A program made the position numbers and the translations under genes. This document shows, piece by piece, positions 25,656 to 34,638 of a stretch of 64,000 nt of DNA; position 1 is the first letter of the stretch, and every line of letters begins with the position of its first letter. The notes beneath the pieces were generated by a model that was given only the letters and a program-made list of their open reading frames with translations, made no database searches and was not told where the DNA came from. The stretch covers positions 558,001-622,000 of the forward strand of contig NZ_JAINVW010000003.1 of NCBI RefSeq assembly GCF_019880545.1, written 5' to 3'. Origin of the DNA: Flagellimonas meishanensis. GTDB taxonomy: Bacteria; Bacteroidota; Bacteroidia; Flavobacteriales; Flavobacteriaceae.

Positions 25656-27881
25656 ATGAAAATCCCTCCAAGAAGACTGTTCTTGGTTTTGTTGGCCATC
25701 TACTCCAATTTAATTCTGGCTCAGGATGATTTGACCAGGAAAGGAACAGTCAATATGCCAGCTTACTACGCCACTGCATTACAACAAGACCCCATTATTG
25801 ATGGGGAGGTCATCAACGACCCCCTTTGGCAGGGCGTACCTCCCATCACTGATTTAATTCAACTGCGACCGAATTATGGGGAACTTGTGTCTGAAAAAAC
25901 AGAAGTTCGAATTGCCTATTCAAGTTCTACTTTTTATGTGTCCGTGGTTTGTTATGACACCGATGCGCAAAAAATTGTGGTGTCCGATTCACGTCGCGAT
26001 GCCGATTTAAATGATGAGGACAGTTTTCTATTTATCATTGACACCTACCACGACCGGCAAAATGGATTTCTTTTTGGCACCAATGCCCAAGGCATGGAAT
26101 ATGATGCCCAAATCGACAATGAGGGCAAGGGAAATTTCAACGCCAATCGTCAACAGGGAGGCGTAATTGGAGGGACCAACCTGAATTGGGACGCCACTTG
26201 GAAGGTAAAATCACAACTGGGCGACTATGGGTGGAGCGCGGAATTTGCCATTCCCTTCCGGTCATTGCGCTATGCTCCCGGTGAGGACAGGACATGGGGC
26301 CTCAACCTTAGAAGGAACATCAGCAAGAACACCGAAAGTGCCTATTGGACTTCCCTACCATTGGGTTTTGATATGAAGCGTCTTTCCCTGGCAGGCGAGC
26401 TAAAGGGATTAAATCTTAGGAATCCTGGCAATCTAAAGTTTATCCCCTATGTTTTGGGGCAGTATGTCAACGATAAGTCTTTGGACCCTAACGAGACCGA
26501 GACAAATTTTGATGCAGGGGCAGACATCAAGTACAGCATTACCCCCAGTCTAACCCTGGACCTTACATACAATACGGATTTCGCCCAGGTTGAAGTGGAC
26601 GATCAACAGGTAAACCTGGACCGATTCAATCTCTTCTTTCCAGAAAAGAGAGCTTTCTTTCTTGAAAATGCAGGGCAGTTCAGTGTGGGAAGCCCTGGAG
26701 AAGTCGACCTATTTTTCAGTAGGCGAATAGGTATTGGGGAAGATGGGGATTTGGTTCCCATTATTGGTGGAGCCCGATTATCTGGCAAGGTTGGTCAAAC
26801 GAATGTGGGCTTTTTGAGCATGTTCACGGAAGATGTTGAAGAGGCTGCCATTGAAAAGAACAACTTTACTGTGGCCAGGGTGAACCATGATTTTCAGGGT
26901 ACCCGCTCCTCTTTGGGCGGTATATTCATCAATCGGGCCGGTTTGGGGTCCATGGAGGACGATTACAATCGGGTTTATGCTGTTGACGGCAAATGGGGCA
27001 TTGGGAACAAAGCCGAAGTTGATGGTTTCGTGGCAAAAAGTGCCACTCCCGGTATTGACGGCAATGATCACGCTTTTAAAATTTTGGGCAACTACAATTG
27101 GAACGGCTGGGACCTCAGGGCTGGATATACCGAGGTTGGCGAAGGATTTAATCCCGAGGTGGGTTTTTTGCAACGAACAGCATTCCGAAAACCCGAGTTT
27201 TTGGTATTCAAGGCGCATCGCTTTAAGAATACCGGAAATCTATTGGAAATACGTCCCCATGTTTCCTATCGAGGATATTGGAACTTTGATGATCAGTTGG
27301 TGACCGGTTTTTTGCACGTGGACAATCATTGGGAGTTCAAAAGTGGTTTTGAAGTGCATACCGGAATCAATTTCACCACGGAGCGGGTGCTGGAGGATTT
27401 CACAATTTCTGATGTTATCGTTCCTGCGGGGAATTACAAAAATGAAGAACTTCAGTTGATTGTCATCACCAATCCCAACAACGCCTTCTCATTTGATACG
27501 CGAACAATCATTGGTGGGTATTTTAACGGCCATCAAATTTCCAACAGTGGCACTGCACGGTACCGCATCGGTGACCGATTCAATAGTTCACTGACCATGA
27601 GCCATAACGATATTCAACTGGATACGGGCAATCTGACCGCTTTGGTCGGAGGCCTGCGGCTTTCCTATTCCTTCACGCCCAGAATGTTCCTTCAAAGTTT
27701 GATCCAGAGGAACAATGTGTCGAACATTACATCGGTGAATGCCCGGTTTGCCTGGTTGCAAAATGCCAATACGGGATTGTTTGTGGTCTTCAACATTGTG
27801 AAGGATGATGATTTGATTGACAGGGTGGATAATCAGGTCTTTACCATTAAATACACGCACCGTTTTGATATACTGAATTAA
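25656..27881 (+). CDS. DUF5916 outer-membrane protein with CBM9-like N-terminus
   Basis: A 741-aa exported protein (cleavage near LILAQDD). Residues about 40-230 are a carbohydrate-binding family 9-like domain (PIIDGEVINDPLWQGV, VRIAYSSSTFYVSVVCYD, WSAEFAIPFRSLRY). The rest forms the DUF5916 region, rich in alternating strands and ending in an aromatic-terminated strand (FTIKYTHRFDILN), consistent with an outer-membrane beta-barrel. Typical Flavobacteriaceae protein of 700-900 aa; function undefined, a role in surface binding or transport is inferred only from the domains. Monocistronic. Confidence 0.85.
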   Translation: MKIPPRRLFLVLLAIYSNLILAQDDLTRKGTVNMPAYYATALQQDPIIDGEVINDPLWQGVPPITDLIQLRPNYGELVSEKTEVRIAYSSSTFYVSVVCYDTDAQKIVVSDSRRDADLNDEDSFLFIIDTYHDRQNGFLFGTNAQGMEYDAQIDNEGKGNFNANRQQGGVIGGTNLNWDATWKVKSQLGDYGWSAEFAIPFRSLRYAPGEDRTWGLNLRRNISKNTESAYWTSLPLGFDMKRLSLAGELKGLNLRNPGNLKFIPYVLGQYVNDKSLDPNETETNFDAGADIKYSITPSLTLDLTYNTDFAQVEVDDQQVNLDRFNLFFPEKRAFFLENAGQFSVGSPGEVDLFFSRRIGIGEDGDLVPIIGGARLSGKVGQTNVGFLSMFTEDVEEAAIEKNNFTVARVNHDFQGTRSSLGGIFINRAGLGSMEDDYNRVYAVDGKWGIGNKAEVDGFVAKSATPGIDGNDHAFKILGNYNWNGWDLRAGYTEVGEGFNPEVGFLQRTAFRKPEFLVFKAHRFKNTGNLLEIRPHVSYRGYWNFDDQLVTGFLHVDNHWEFKSGFEVHTGINFTTERVLEDFTISDVIVPAGNYKNEELQLIVITNPNNAFSFDTRTIIGGYFNGHQISNSGTARYRIGDRFNSSLTMSHNDIQLDTGNLTALVGGLRLSYSFTPRMFLQSLIQRNNVSNITSVNARFAWLQNANTGLFVVFNIVKDDDLIDRVDNQVFTIKYTHRFDILN

Positions 27882-27961
27882 GATAATATGACCTTGAGCA
27901 ACACCATGAACCAATCTGAAAGAGTTGAGACGTCCAATACAAATCGAGGTGTTTTGTCCAC

Positions 27962-28312
27962 TTAGTCGGCTATTTCGATTCCATCCTCCGAGATAAGCTG
28001 GAACCCATAATCCCTGAGGTTTGAAATGATGGGAATGGCCCGTTTACCCTTTTCAGTGATATGGTATTCCACCTTTACGGGAACCTCGGCATAAACACTT
28101 TTGGCAACAAATCCATCATCCACCAATTCTTTTAATGATTTGCTCAACATTCGGTCAGAAATACGCTCGAAGCTGTTCTTTAATTCAGAAAACCGTTTGG
28201 CCTTGTCTTTCAAGCGCCATAGCAATGGCATTTTATAGGTACCCCCTACTTTGGCGAGTACATATTCCACCGGTGTGTAATAGACCTTATTATCAGTGAT
28301 AAATTTTGGCAC
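27962..28312 (-). CDS. HxlR-family transcriptional regulator
   Basis: A 116-aa winged-helix protein of HxlR length and layout: VEYVLAKVGGTYKMPLLWRL, then FSELKNSFERISDRMLSKSL (recognition helix) and VEYHITEKGKRAIPII at the wing. HxlR proteins often sense quinones or aldehydes and control divergent detoxification genes. The start is a GTG at 28312 preceded by AAAGTAAG. It is divergent from the DJ-1/reductase pair, with a small inverted repeat between them, so it is probably their repressor or activator. Odd: the Cys common in this family is absent. Confidence 0.88.
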   Translation of the reverse strand: MPKFITDNKVYYTPVEYVLAKVGGTYKMPLLWRLKDKAKRFSELKNSFERISDRMLSKSLKELVDDGFVAKSVYAEVPVKVEYHITEKGKRAIPIISNLRDYGFQLISEDGIEIAD

Positions 28313-28322
28313 TTACTTTAAT

Positions 28323-28335
28323 GTTAGTTTCTAAC
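28323..28335. promoter_or_regulatory. Inverted repeat, candidate HxlR operator
   Basis: GTTAG-TTT-CTAAC, two 5-bp arms with a 3-nt centre, sits 11 bases upstream of the GTG start of the HxlR gene and about 58 bases before the DJ-1 start. Position and symmetry suit a dimeric winged-helix regulator. Confidence 0.4.
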
Positions 28336-28392
28336 AAAGATGCTCAATTACCCTTTTGATTCCAAATCCCCCATACCTTTAAAACAAAAACA

Positions 28393-29166
28393 ATGGGAAA
28401 AACAATAGAAAAAAAGAGCTACGTGCACATGCACGGCATGCCCACAAAAGGGAAAATCGCAATGGTGGCCAGCAGTCCTGCAATCTCCGAGCAAACAGGA
28501 TGGCCCATAGGCTTTTGGGCAGCAGAACTTACACATCCCCTACGTGTTTTTCAAGAGGCCGGATACGAAGTGGAAGTTGTCTCTACCGAAGGTGGGAAAA
28601 TCGAAATGGACTCCTATTCCAACCCACTGGATGAAAGTGGTTATTCGGCACATGATATTGTTTCACTTGGGTACCTACAGCAATCATGGTTTGTGGAATG
28701 TTTGGAAAACACCAAACAGCTGGCTGAAATCAATACCAAAGACTACGATGGCATTTTCTTGGTGGGTGGACAGGGTCCTATGTACACTTTTAAGGATAAC
28801 CGGGCCTTGGAAGATATTTTTAGTGATTTTTATGAATCTGGTAGACCAGCGGCAGCGGTGTGCCATGCGACCACCTTGTTGCTAAGCGCGAGGACATCGG
28901 ATGGGCAGCTCTTGGTCAAGGGCAAGGCCTGGACCGGGTTTGCCGATACTGAGGAGGCCTATGCCGATAACGCGGTCGGCATGCGTATTCAGCCTTATTG
29001 GATTGAGGCGGAGGCCAAAAAAATCAAGGATACCCATTTTAAGGTAGCGCCTCCCTTTTGGTCCCATGCCATTGCCGATGGAAATCTGATCACAGGTCAA
29101 CAGCAAAATTCGGGAACAGCCGCAGCAGAACTTATGGTGGAATTTTTAAACAACAAGAGGTCATGA
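28393..29166 (+). CDS. DJ-1/PfpI (Hsp31-like) family protein
   Basis: A 257-aa cytoplasmic protein of the Hsp31/DJ-1 branch. The nucleophile is Cys157 in PAAAVCHATTLLL, the supporting Glu is Glu45 in PIGFWAAELTHP, and VSTEGGKIEMD and FLVGGQGPMYTF complete the fold. Relatives act as glutathione-independent glyoxalase III or stress chaperones. It is divergent from an HxlR regulator and shares a 4-base ATGA overlap with the following reductase, forming a two-gene carbonyl/electrophile-stress operon by inference. Confidence 0.88.
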   Translation: MGKTIEKKSYVHMHGMPTKGKIAMVASSPAISEQTGWPIGFWAAELTHPLRVFQEAGYEVEVVSTEGGKIEMDSYSNPLDESGYSAHDIVSLGYLQQSWFVECLENTKQLAEINTKDYDGIFLVGGQGPMYTFKDNRALEDIFSDFYESGRPAAAVCHATTLLLSARTSDGQLLVKGKAWTGFADTEEAYADNAVGMRIQPYWIEAEAKKIKDTHFKVAPPFWSHAIADGNLITGQQQNSGTAAAELMVEFLNNKRS

Positions 29167-29792
29167 CATTGGGTTTTATTGGTATTGGAAAGGTCGGCTT
29201 TGCCTTGGCCAATGGTTTGCAAAATAAGGGACACTCCATCATCATTGGCAATGATGATCCTTCTTCCAAAAGTGTGAAAAGCGCCTTGGAGAGCAATGAA
29301 AGCTTCAGAACCATGTCGATTGGGGATATGTTGACTGAGGTCAACATGGTCTTCTTGGCCACACCTTTTAGTGCTGTGGAGGACATAGTTTCAAAAATAG
29401 GTCTGGAAAATATGATCTTGGTGGACTGCACCAATCCAGTGGGGCCAAATATTTCACACGGATTGGAAAGCAAAATCTCGGGGTCTGAAAAGATCCAGGA
29501 GTGGGCACCAGGGGTCCATGTGGTCAAAGCATTTACCATTTATGGTTTTGAAAATTTTCAAAACCCAGTATATCCAAAGTATCCCATGGAACCAGTAATG
29601 CTGATGGCAGGAAACGACCCCGAATCCAAGAAGCGAGTTGCGGCCCTTGTGATGGATTTAGGCTTTGAAGCAAAGGATGTAGGCCCTCTGGACCAGGCAT
29701 TGCATTTGGAACATATGACCCTACTCTGGGTCAAAATGGTGCGAAGGGACGGACATCACCCAAACTTTGTTTGGGCTCTTTTGGAACGATGA
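29163..29792 (+). CDS. NADPH-dependent reductase of the F420H2:NADP oxidoreductase-like family
   Basis: A 209-aa Rossmann protein: MTLGFIGIGKVGFALANGL gives the GxGxxG-type dinucleotide site, followed by MVFLATPFSAVEDI and LVDCTNPVGPN. This is the family often named NADPH-dependent F420 reductase (NAD(P)-binding, coF420-like), although Bacteroidota lack F420, so the real substrate is likely another small carbonyl or the protein is a dinucleotide-binding oxidoreductase of unknown role. The ATG at 29163 overlaps the DJ-1 stop (ATGA). Confidence 0.82.
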   Translation: MTLGFIGIGKVGFALANGLQNKGHSIIIGNDDPSSKSVKSALESNESFRTMSIGDMLTEVNMVFLATPFSAVEDIVSKIGLENMILVDCTNPVGPNISHGLESKISGSEKIQEWAPGVHVVKAFTIYGFENFQNPVYPKYPMEPVMLMAGNDPESKKRVAALVMDLGFEAKDVGPLDQALHLEHMTLLWVKMVRRDGHHPNFVWALLER

Positions 29793-29801
29793 CCTATCAT
29801 T

Positions 29802-30719
29802 TCATCGTTTGAATCTTTCAAAAAGCGCCAATTTCCTTTTCGTGTTTATGAAATATACTCCAGTAAGTAGGATTACGGCTGCCAAAATGGATTGAGGGGT
29901 AATCTGCTCATCTAAAAAATACCAGCCCAGTATTAGCGCAACAATGGGATTTACATAGGTGGATGTAGCTACCTTCTCCGGTGAAACGGCCTTTAAAAGG
30001 TAATTGAAGGAGGTAAATGCCACGATGCTTCCGAACAACACCAACAAAACCATTACAAGTTGTACATTTCCACTCCAAGCCAAAGGAGAGGACCATTCCT
30101 CTTTGAAAGCGATGCTCATCCCGGCCAACGCCAGCCCTCCCGTGAACATTTGGTAGCCGGTATTCACAAAATAGTTATTGGGCAAGTCCGCTCTGGAGAC
30201 AAAAATACTGGCGTAGGCCCAACTCAGCATGCACACAAAAATCATTATAACACCTATCAAGGTTCCCTCCTTGGCAATGATCTGTTGTTGGCCTATGAGC
30301 AGGTATATGCCCACAAATCCGAGAATCACCCCTATAATGGACATGGGTTGAATCCTTTTTCCCTGCAAAATCCACATCATCAACAAAATGACCAAAGGTT
30401 GTGCGGATATTTCGAGTGCGGCGAAACCGCTATCCAAATAGCGAAGTGCCCATACGGCTAGGCCGTTTCCAATGCTTAGAAAAAGAAAACCGGCCAAAAA
30501 AGTGTTCCAAAGTTGTTTTTTGGTGATCCCCAACGGAATTTTCATTACCCTGGCCCATACAAAAATGAGGATGCCCGCGGTCATAAATCGAAAAGAGGCC
30601 AACATAAATGGGGGAAGCTCTGTAACGGCTATCTTATTGAGCAAGTACGTTGATCCCCAAATGACGTAGATGGCAAAAAATGCAAGAACCACCAAGGTGG
30701 AGTTTGAGGATTTTCCCAT
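29802..30719 (-). CDS. EamA/DMT-family transporter (YedA-like)
   Basis: A 305-aa inner-membrane protein with ten hydrophobic segments arranged as two EamA repeats. The first opens with FFAIYVIWGSTYLLNKIAV and FMLASFRFMTAG, characteristic of the YedA-type drug/metabolite exporters; the second repeat ends YVNPIVALILGWYFLDEQIT. It probably exports an amino acid or small metabolite. It converges with the DJ-1/reductase operon (9-bp gap). Confidence 0.88.
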   Translation of the reverse strand: MGKSSNSTLVVLAFFAIYVIWGSTYLLNKIAVTELPPFMLASFRFMTAGILIFVWARVMKIPLGITKKQLWNTFLAGFLFLSIGNGLAVWALRYLDSGFAALEISAQPLVILLMMWILQGKRIQPMSIIGVILGFVGIYLLIGQQQIIAKEGTLIGVIMIFVCMLSWAYASIFVSRADLPNNYFVNTGYQMFTGGLALAGMSIAFKEEWSSPLAWSGNVQLVMVLLVLFGSIVAFTSFNYLLKAVSPEKVATSTYVNPIVALILGWYFLDEQITPQSILAAVILLTGVYFINTKRKLALFERFKR

Positions 30720-30795
30720 TGCAGCTAATTATCGTCCTGCAATAATAAGGATGTTTCCAAGAGTAAAAAACAGAAATATAGGGCTGCCCTATTTT

Positions 30796-31125
30796 TTATT
30801 GATACTTGTTTGTGGACAGCATATAGGCAGCTATTTCCTTTTCCAAGTCCTTGAATCGCTCCAGATGACCGATTATCTGATCTTCCATCTGCCCCACTTG
30901 TTGGCTTTTCTGTTGCAACAAACGCAAAATGTGGTTTTGTTGGTCTTTGAATACTTTAAAACTACGCTTCAAATTATCCAATTTTTCGAAACAGGAATGA
31001 TTATTTGGCTCGCAGGTATAGGAACCTAGTTTTCGGGACAGTCGTTGGACAAGGTTGTTGTTGCGCTCCATGCGGATCAGGAGCTCTTGTATTTCTCCGG
31101 TATCTGTTTTAACAGTTTTGTTCAT
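30796..31125 (-). CDS. Small coiled-coil protein of unknown function
   Basis: A 109-aa soluble, strongly helical protein with heptad-like patterns from residue 10 to the end (IQELLIRMERNNNLVQRL, LDNLKRSFKVFKDQQNHIL, VGQMEDQIIGHLERFKDLE). A Cys pair sits in the break between two helices (YTCEPNNHSCF). I do not recognise the family. ATG at 31125 is preferred to a GTG 11 codons upstream. Confidence 0.5.
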   Translation of the reverse strand: MNKTVKTDTGEIQELLIRMERNNNLVQRLSRKLGSYTCEPNNHSCFEKLDNLKRSFKVFKDQQNHILRLLQQKSQQVGQMEDQIIGHLERFKDLEKEIAAYMLSTNKYQ

Positions 31126-31239
31126 GGCGTCAATTTGACCTAGGCGGTGCTGTTTCACCCTTTAAGTTATTGAATCCATTGCACTTTTGAAGAATCTTGA
31201 ATGCTATTTTTTTGTTATTTAACATTTCAATGGTTAAAC

Positions 31240-31267
31240 AAAAAAAGCCCGATGCAGTGCATCGGGC
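31240..31267 (-). terminator. Rho-independent terminator after the OmpA-family gene
   Basis: A GC-rich palindrome with 10-bp arms GCCCGATGCA/TGCATCGGGC (31247-31256 and 31258-31267) is followed on the minus strand by seven T (31246-31240). It lies 24 bases downstream of the OmpA-family stop. Confidence 0.9.
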
Positions 31268-31290
31268 CCCTAAACTATGTGTTTTGGTGG

Positions 31291-31983
31291 TTAGCCCTTC
31301 GTTTTCTCGTAGGCTTCCTCCTTTAGTTCCTCGCTTGCAATAATGGCCAGCTCAACCCTTCGGTTTTTGGCTTTGCCCGCTGCGGTTTCATTGCTTTCCC
31401 GGGGTTGTGTTTCACCATACCACTTTGTGGTAAACCTTCCATTTGAAATCCCTTTGGAAATCAAATAGTTTGTCACGGATTCGGCTCTTTGCTGGGATAA
31501 TTTCCAATTGTATTCGTCGCTTCCAGCACTATCGGTATGGCCTTCGACCAAGATGTTTGACTTAGGATATTCCATGAAAATCCCGGCCAATTTGTCCAAA
31601 GTTGTTGCGGAAGTGCCTTTTACGTCGGATTTGTTGGTGTCGAAATAAACTCCGGCCTCTTCATTGAAGATTACGTTGATTCCCTCACCAACACGGGTAA
31701 CCTCGGCACCTGGAATTTCCTCTTCGATGCGTTCTGCTTGTCGATCCATGCGGTTTCCAATATAACCACCAGCAGCACCTCCCACTACGGCTCCAATGAT
31801 GGCCCCTAGTGCGGTATTGCCTTTACCGACATTGTTTCCTACAACGCCACCGATCACGGCACCGCCTGCAGCGCCAATGACCGCTCCTTTTTGTGTGTTA
31901 TTGGCATTTTTTACCGCATTACAGCTAAAAATTAGGCCCATGGCCAACACAACGGCCGTATTCTTTATCAATATATTTTTCAT
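31291..31983 (-). CDS. OmpA-family lipoprotein with glycine-zipper domain
   Basis: A 230-aa lipoprotein (lipobox GLIFSCNAV). Residues about 30-85 are a glycine zipper (GAVIGAAGGAVIGGVVGNNV, AIIGAVVGGAAGGYIGNRMD) that should insert into a membrane. The C-terminal 110 residues are an OmpA peptidoglycan-binding domain: ILVEGHTDSAGSDEYNWKLS with QRAESVTNYLISKGI and a final AKNRRVELAI. It tethers the outer membrane to the cell wall. The ATG at 31983 is chosen because the signal peptide begins there. It follows the upstream lipoprotein gene by 4 bases and is closed by the terminator at 31240-31267. Confidence 0.93.
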   Translation of the reverse strand: MKNILIKNTAVVLAMGLIFSCNAVKNANNTQKGAVIGAAGGAVIGGVVGNNVGKGNTALGAIIGAVVGGAAGGYIGNRMDRQAERIEEEIPGAEVTRVGEGINVIFNEEAGVYFDTNKSDVKGTSATTLDKLAGIFMEYPKSNILVEGHTDSAGSDEYNWKLSQQRAESVTNYLISKGISNGRFTTKWYGETQPRESNETAAGKAKNRRVELAIIASEELKEEAYEKTKG

Positions 31984-31987
31984 GTTG

Positions 31988-32470
31988 TTATTTTTTAGTG
32001 AATTCATAAACAATGGTAACCAGTTCCCCATCAACGGAAACATTGGACTTTAAGGTCATGGCTTGCTCTGAGATGCTGGCAATGTTCAACCTATATCCCG
32101 CACCGCCGGATATGTCTTTACGGTTTTCATCGATGAATTTGAATTGCAATTGACTTGTGTAGTTTTGCTCCGGTTCCACAACGGACCATCTGAAGAAGCG
32201 GTCCCCTCCCTGACAAAGGGTGCTTTGAGAAATGGTGTACCTGCCGGTACTGTTGTTGTCCCTGAAGAACCAATCGCTTCCTTCAAAGCAGATGTCCTCA
32301 GCGTCATTGAAGATGACCGATTTGAAATTTCCCCTGTTGTTTTCGTAGGAAATGTTGTCCAAGGACCAAGAGCCACTGAATAGGTTACGTTGTGTCCTTG
32401 CACTTTTGGAAACAGAGCACGAAGAGCATACGAGCCCTGCAAGCGCAATAATTAAGAATGTGTGTTTCAT
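31988..32470 (-). CDS. Lipocalin-like lipoprotein
   Basis: A 160-aa lipoprotein with signal peptide MKHTFLIIALAGLVCSSC and a beta-rich body resembling the lipocalin-like (DUF5004-type) proteins of Bacteroidota: LFSGSWSLDNISYEN at the start and strands such as QLQFKFIDENRKDI and AMTLKSNVSVDGELVTIVYE. The start at 32470 fits the signal peptide; the open frame upstream does not. Forms an operon with the OmpA lipoprotein 4 bases downstream, suggesting an envelope role. Confidence 0.75.
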   Translation of the reverse strand: MKHTFLIIALAGLVCSSCSVSKSARTQRNLFSGSWSLDNISYENNRGNFKSVIFNDAEDICFEGSDWFFRDNNSTGRYTISQSTLCQGGDRFFRWSVVEPEQNYTSQLQFKFIDENRKDISGGAGYRLNIASISEQAMTLKSNVSVDGELVTIVYEFTKK

Positions 32471-32556
32471 AAGAATTTGGAGTTTAATTTTAATATATAC
32501 GACCAAAGGTCCATAAGAGTTTTTGAAGGTATTAAAAAATGTCAATTTGTATGTGT

Positions 32557-34533
32557 TCAATATGCAATAAGTTTTAACAATTCCATTTCGAACCGTTCCT
32601 TGGGAAGAAAGTTCTTCTCCAAAGTTTTGGTGAAGGGAACCGGTGTTTCCAGACTTCCTACCCTAATTATCGGCGCATCGAGGTATTCAAAGCAATTTTC
32701 CATGGTCTGCGCAGCAATGTCGCTGGCTATTCCGCCGAAAAGGGTATCCTCTTGAAGCAGTATCATTTTTCCCGTCTTCTTGATGGATCGGTATACCGCT
32801 TCCATATCCAAGGGTTGCAACGTTCTTAAATCAATAAGGTCCGCTTTCACTTCGGGATGTTTATCCAATATCTCCAATGCCCAGTGCACCCCTGCTCCGA
32901 AAGTAACGATGGATATGGTGTCCCCCTCCCTGATGAGGCTTGCATTTCCGAATGGCACCGTATAGTAATCCTCAGGAACGTCCCCATAAACACTTCGATA
33001 GAGTCCCTTATGCTCAAAGAAGAGAACGGGATTGGGGTCGTTAATGGCTGTGTTCAACAATCCTTTTGCGTCATAGGGGAATGCGGGATAAACTACTTTC
33101 AGGCCCGGAGTTTTGGTAAACCAAGCCTCGTTGGTCTGGGAATGGAAAGGTCCTGCCCCCACACCTCCCCCGCAAGGCATCCGCACCACCACATCGGCAT
33201 TTTGCCCCCAACGATAGTGCACTTTTGCCAAATAGTTGACAATAGGATTGAAACCAGAGCTGACGAAATCGGCAAACTGCATTTCAACAATGGCCTTCAT
33301 ACCGTTTATGGAGAGTCCCATGGCCGCAGCAACAATTGCTGATTCACAAATGGGTGTATTCCTTATCCGGCTCTTCCCAAATTTGGGGACAAAGCCCTCG
33401 GTAATTTTGAACACGCCTCCATATTCTGCGATATCTTGCCCCATGATAATCAATTCATTGTGCCTGTACATGGATTGTTCCAATCCTTGTGAAATGGCAT
33501 CGACAAATCGAATATTGTTTACTTTATCCTTTGGCTCAAAATGCTCATATTGATAACTTTGATATACATCATTTAATTCAACACTTTCATTAAATAATGT
33601 TTCCGGTTCATCATATGCGGTTTTTAGATTCTCATTTATTTCTTCCGAAATTTCCTCCTTCAGGGCATCTATCTGTTCCTTATGGATGATTCCATTCTCC
33701 AATAAGAAAGCTTCGTAGTTTCCGATGGGATCCTTTTTGGCCCATTTGTCCATCAATTTATCCGGAACATATTTTGTTCCGCTGGCCTCCTCGTGTCCCC
33801 GCATTCGAAAGGTCTTGAATTCCAAAAGTACAGGTCTGGGGCGCTTTCGGATTGCCTTGGCCAATTCATCCACCTTGGTATAAACTTCCAAAATGTTGTT
33901 CCCATCAATAATCCGCGATTCTATGCCATAGCCTTTTGCCCTATCTGCCAAATGCTCACAGTTATATTGTTCATTGGTGGGTGTGGAAAGTCCATACCCG
34001 TTGTTTTCAATGCAGAAGAGAACGGGAAGGTTCCAAACCGAAGCTACGTTCAATGCCTCATGGAAATCCCCTTCGCTGGTTGCTCCCTCACCGGTAAATA
34101 CCGCTGTGACACGCTTCTTGCGTCTGAGCATATCTGCCAAGGCAATACCATCAGCAACACCCAATTGGGGGCCCAGATGCGAAATCATCCCAACGATCTT
34201 ATACTCTTGGGTGCCAAAATGAAAGCTTCGGTCCCTACCCTTCGTAAAACCATTTTGTTTGCCCTGCCATTGGGAGAACAAACGGTATAATGGTATATTT
34301 CTGGATGTGAACACCCCAAGGTTTCTATGCATCGGCAATATGTATTCATCCTCTTTAAGCGCATGGGCGACCCCTACCGAAATGGCTTCTTGGCCAATGC
34401 CACTGAACCACTTGGATATTTTTCCCTGCCGAAGCAAAACCAACATTTTTTCCTCAATCATTCTGGGCTTGAGCATGCCCCGATATAGTTCCAGGAGTTT
34501 CTGCTGGTCCAAATCCCCTATATGATATCTCAT
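32557..34533 (-). CDS. 2-oxo acid dehydrogenase E1, fused alpha and beta subunits
   Basis: A 658-aa fusion. The alpha part (1-310) has the thiamine diphosphate motif (FTGEGATSEGDFHEAL ... CIENN) and the GHEEASGTKYVPD loop with the conserved histidine and phosphorylation-loop region; the beta part (about 335-658) starts FVDAISQGLEQSMYRH and has EYGGVFKITEGF, PICESAIVAAAMGLS and a C-terminal transketolase domain (VTFGAGVHWALEIL, LIDLRTLQPLD). This matches the branched-chain 2-oxo acid dehydrogenase E1 of Flavobacteriaceae, which decarboxylates 2-oxoisovalerate and its relatives to feed branched-chain fatty acid starters; pyruvate cannot be excluded. Fusion of both subunits is normal in the phylum. 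Confidence 0.93.
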   Translation of the reverse strand: MRYHIGDLDQQKLLELYRGMLKPRMIEEKMLVLLRQGKISKWFSGIGQEAISVGVAHALKEDEYILPMHRNLGVFTSRNIPLYRLFSQWQGKQNGFTKGRDRSFHFGTQEYKIVGMISHLGPQLGVADGIALADMLRRKKRVTAVFTGEGATSEGDFHEALNVASVWNLPVLFCIENNGYGLSTPTNEQYNCEHLADRAKGYGIESRIIDGNNILEVYTKVDELAKAIRKRPRPVLLEFKTFRMRGHEEASGTKYVPDKLMDKWAKKDPIGNYEAFLLENGIIHKEQIDALKEEISEEINENLKTAYDEPETLFNESVELNDVYQSYQYEHFEPKDKVNNIRFVDAISQGLEQSMYRHNELIIMGQDIAEYGGVFKITEGFVPKFGKSRIRNTPICESAIVAAAMGLSINGMKAIVEMQFADFVSSGFNPIVNYLAKVHYRWGQNADVVVRMPCGGGVGAGPFHSQTNEAWFTKTPGLKVVYPAFPYDAKGLLNTAINDPNPVLFFEHKGLYRSVYGDVPEDYYTVPFGNASLIREGDTISIVTFGAGVHWALEILDKHPEVKADLIDLRTLQPLDMEAVYRSIKKTGKMILLQEDTLFGGIASDIAAQTMENCFEYLDAPIIRVGSLETPVPFTKTLEKNFLPKERFEMELLKLIAY

Positions 34534-34590
34534 ACTTTAAAATTTCACGGGCTAAAAGTAGTAAAAATGACATCTACCAAGCTCCAATTT

Positions 34591-34622
34591 TTGCCAACCT
34601 TTTGCATAATTCATTACTTTTG
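34591..34622 (+). promoter_or_regulatory. Consensus Bacteroidota promoter for the 2OG oxygenase operon
   Basis: TTG at 34591-34593, a 21-nt spacer and TACTTTTG at 34615-34622 match TTG-N17-23-TAnnTTTG. Predicted start near 34629, ten bases before the ATG. A diverging TACTTTTA box (34560-34553, minus) may serve the E1 gene. Confidence 0.65.
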
Positions 34623-34638
34623 ATACAAACCATTTGCA

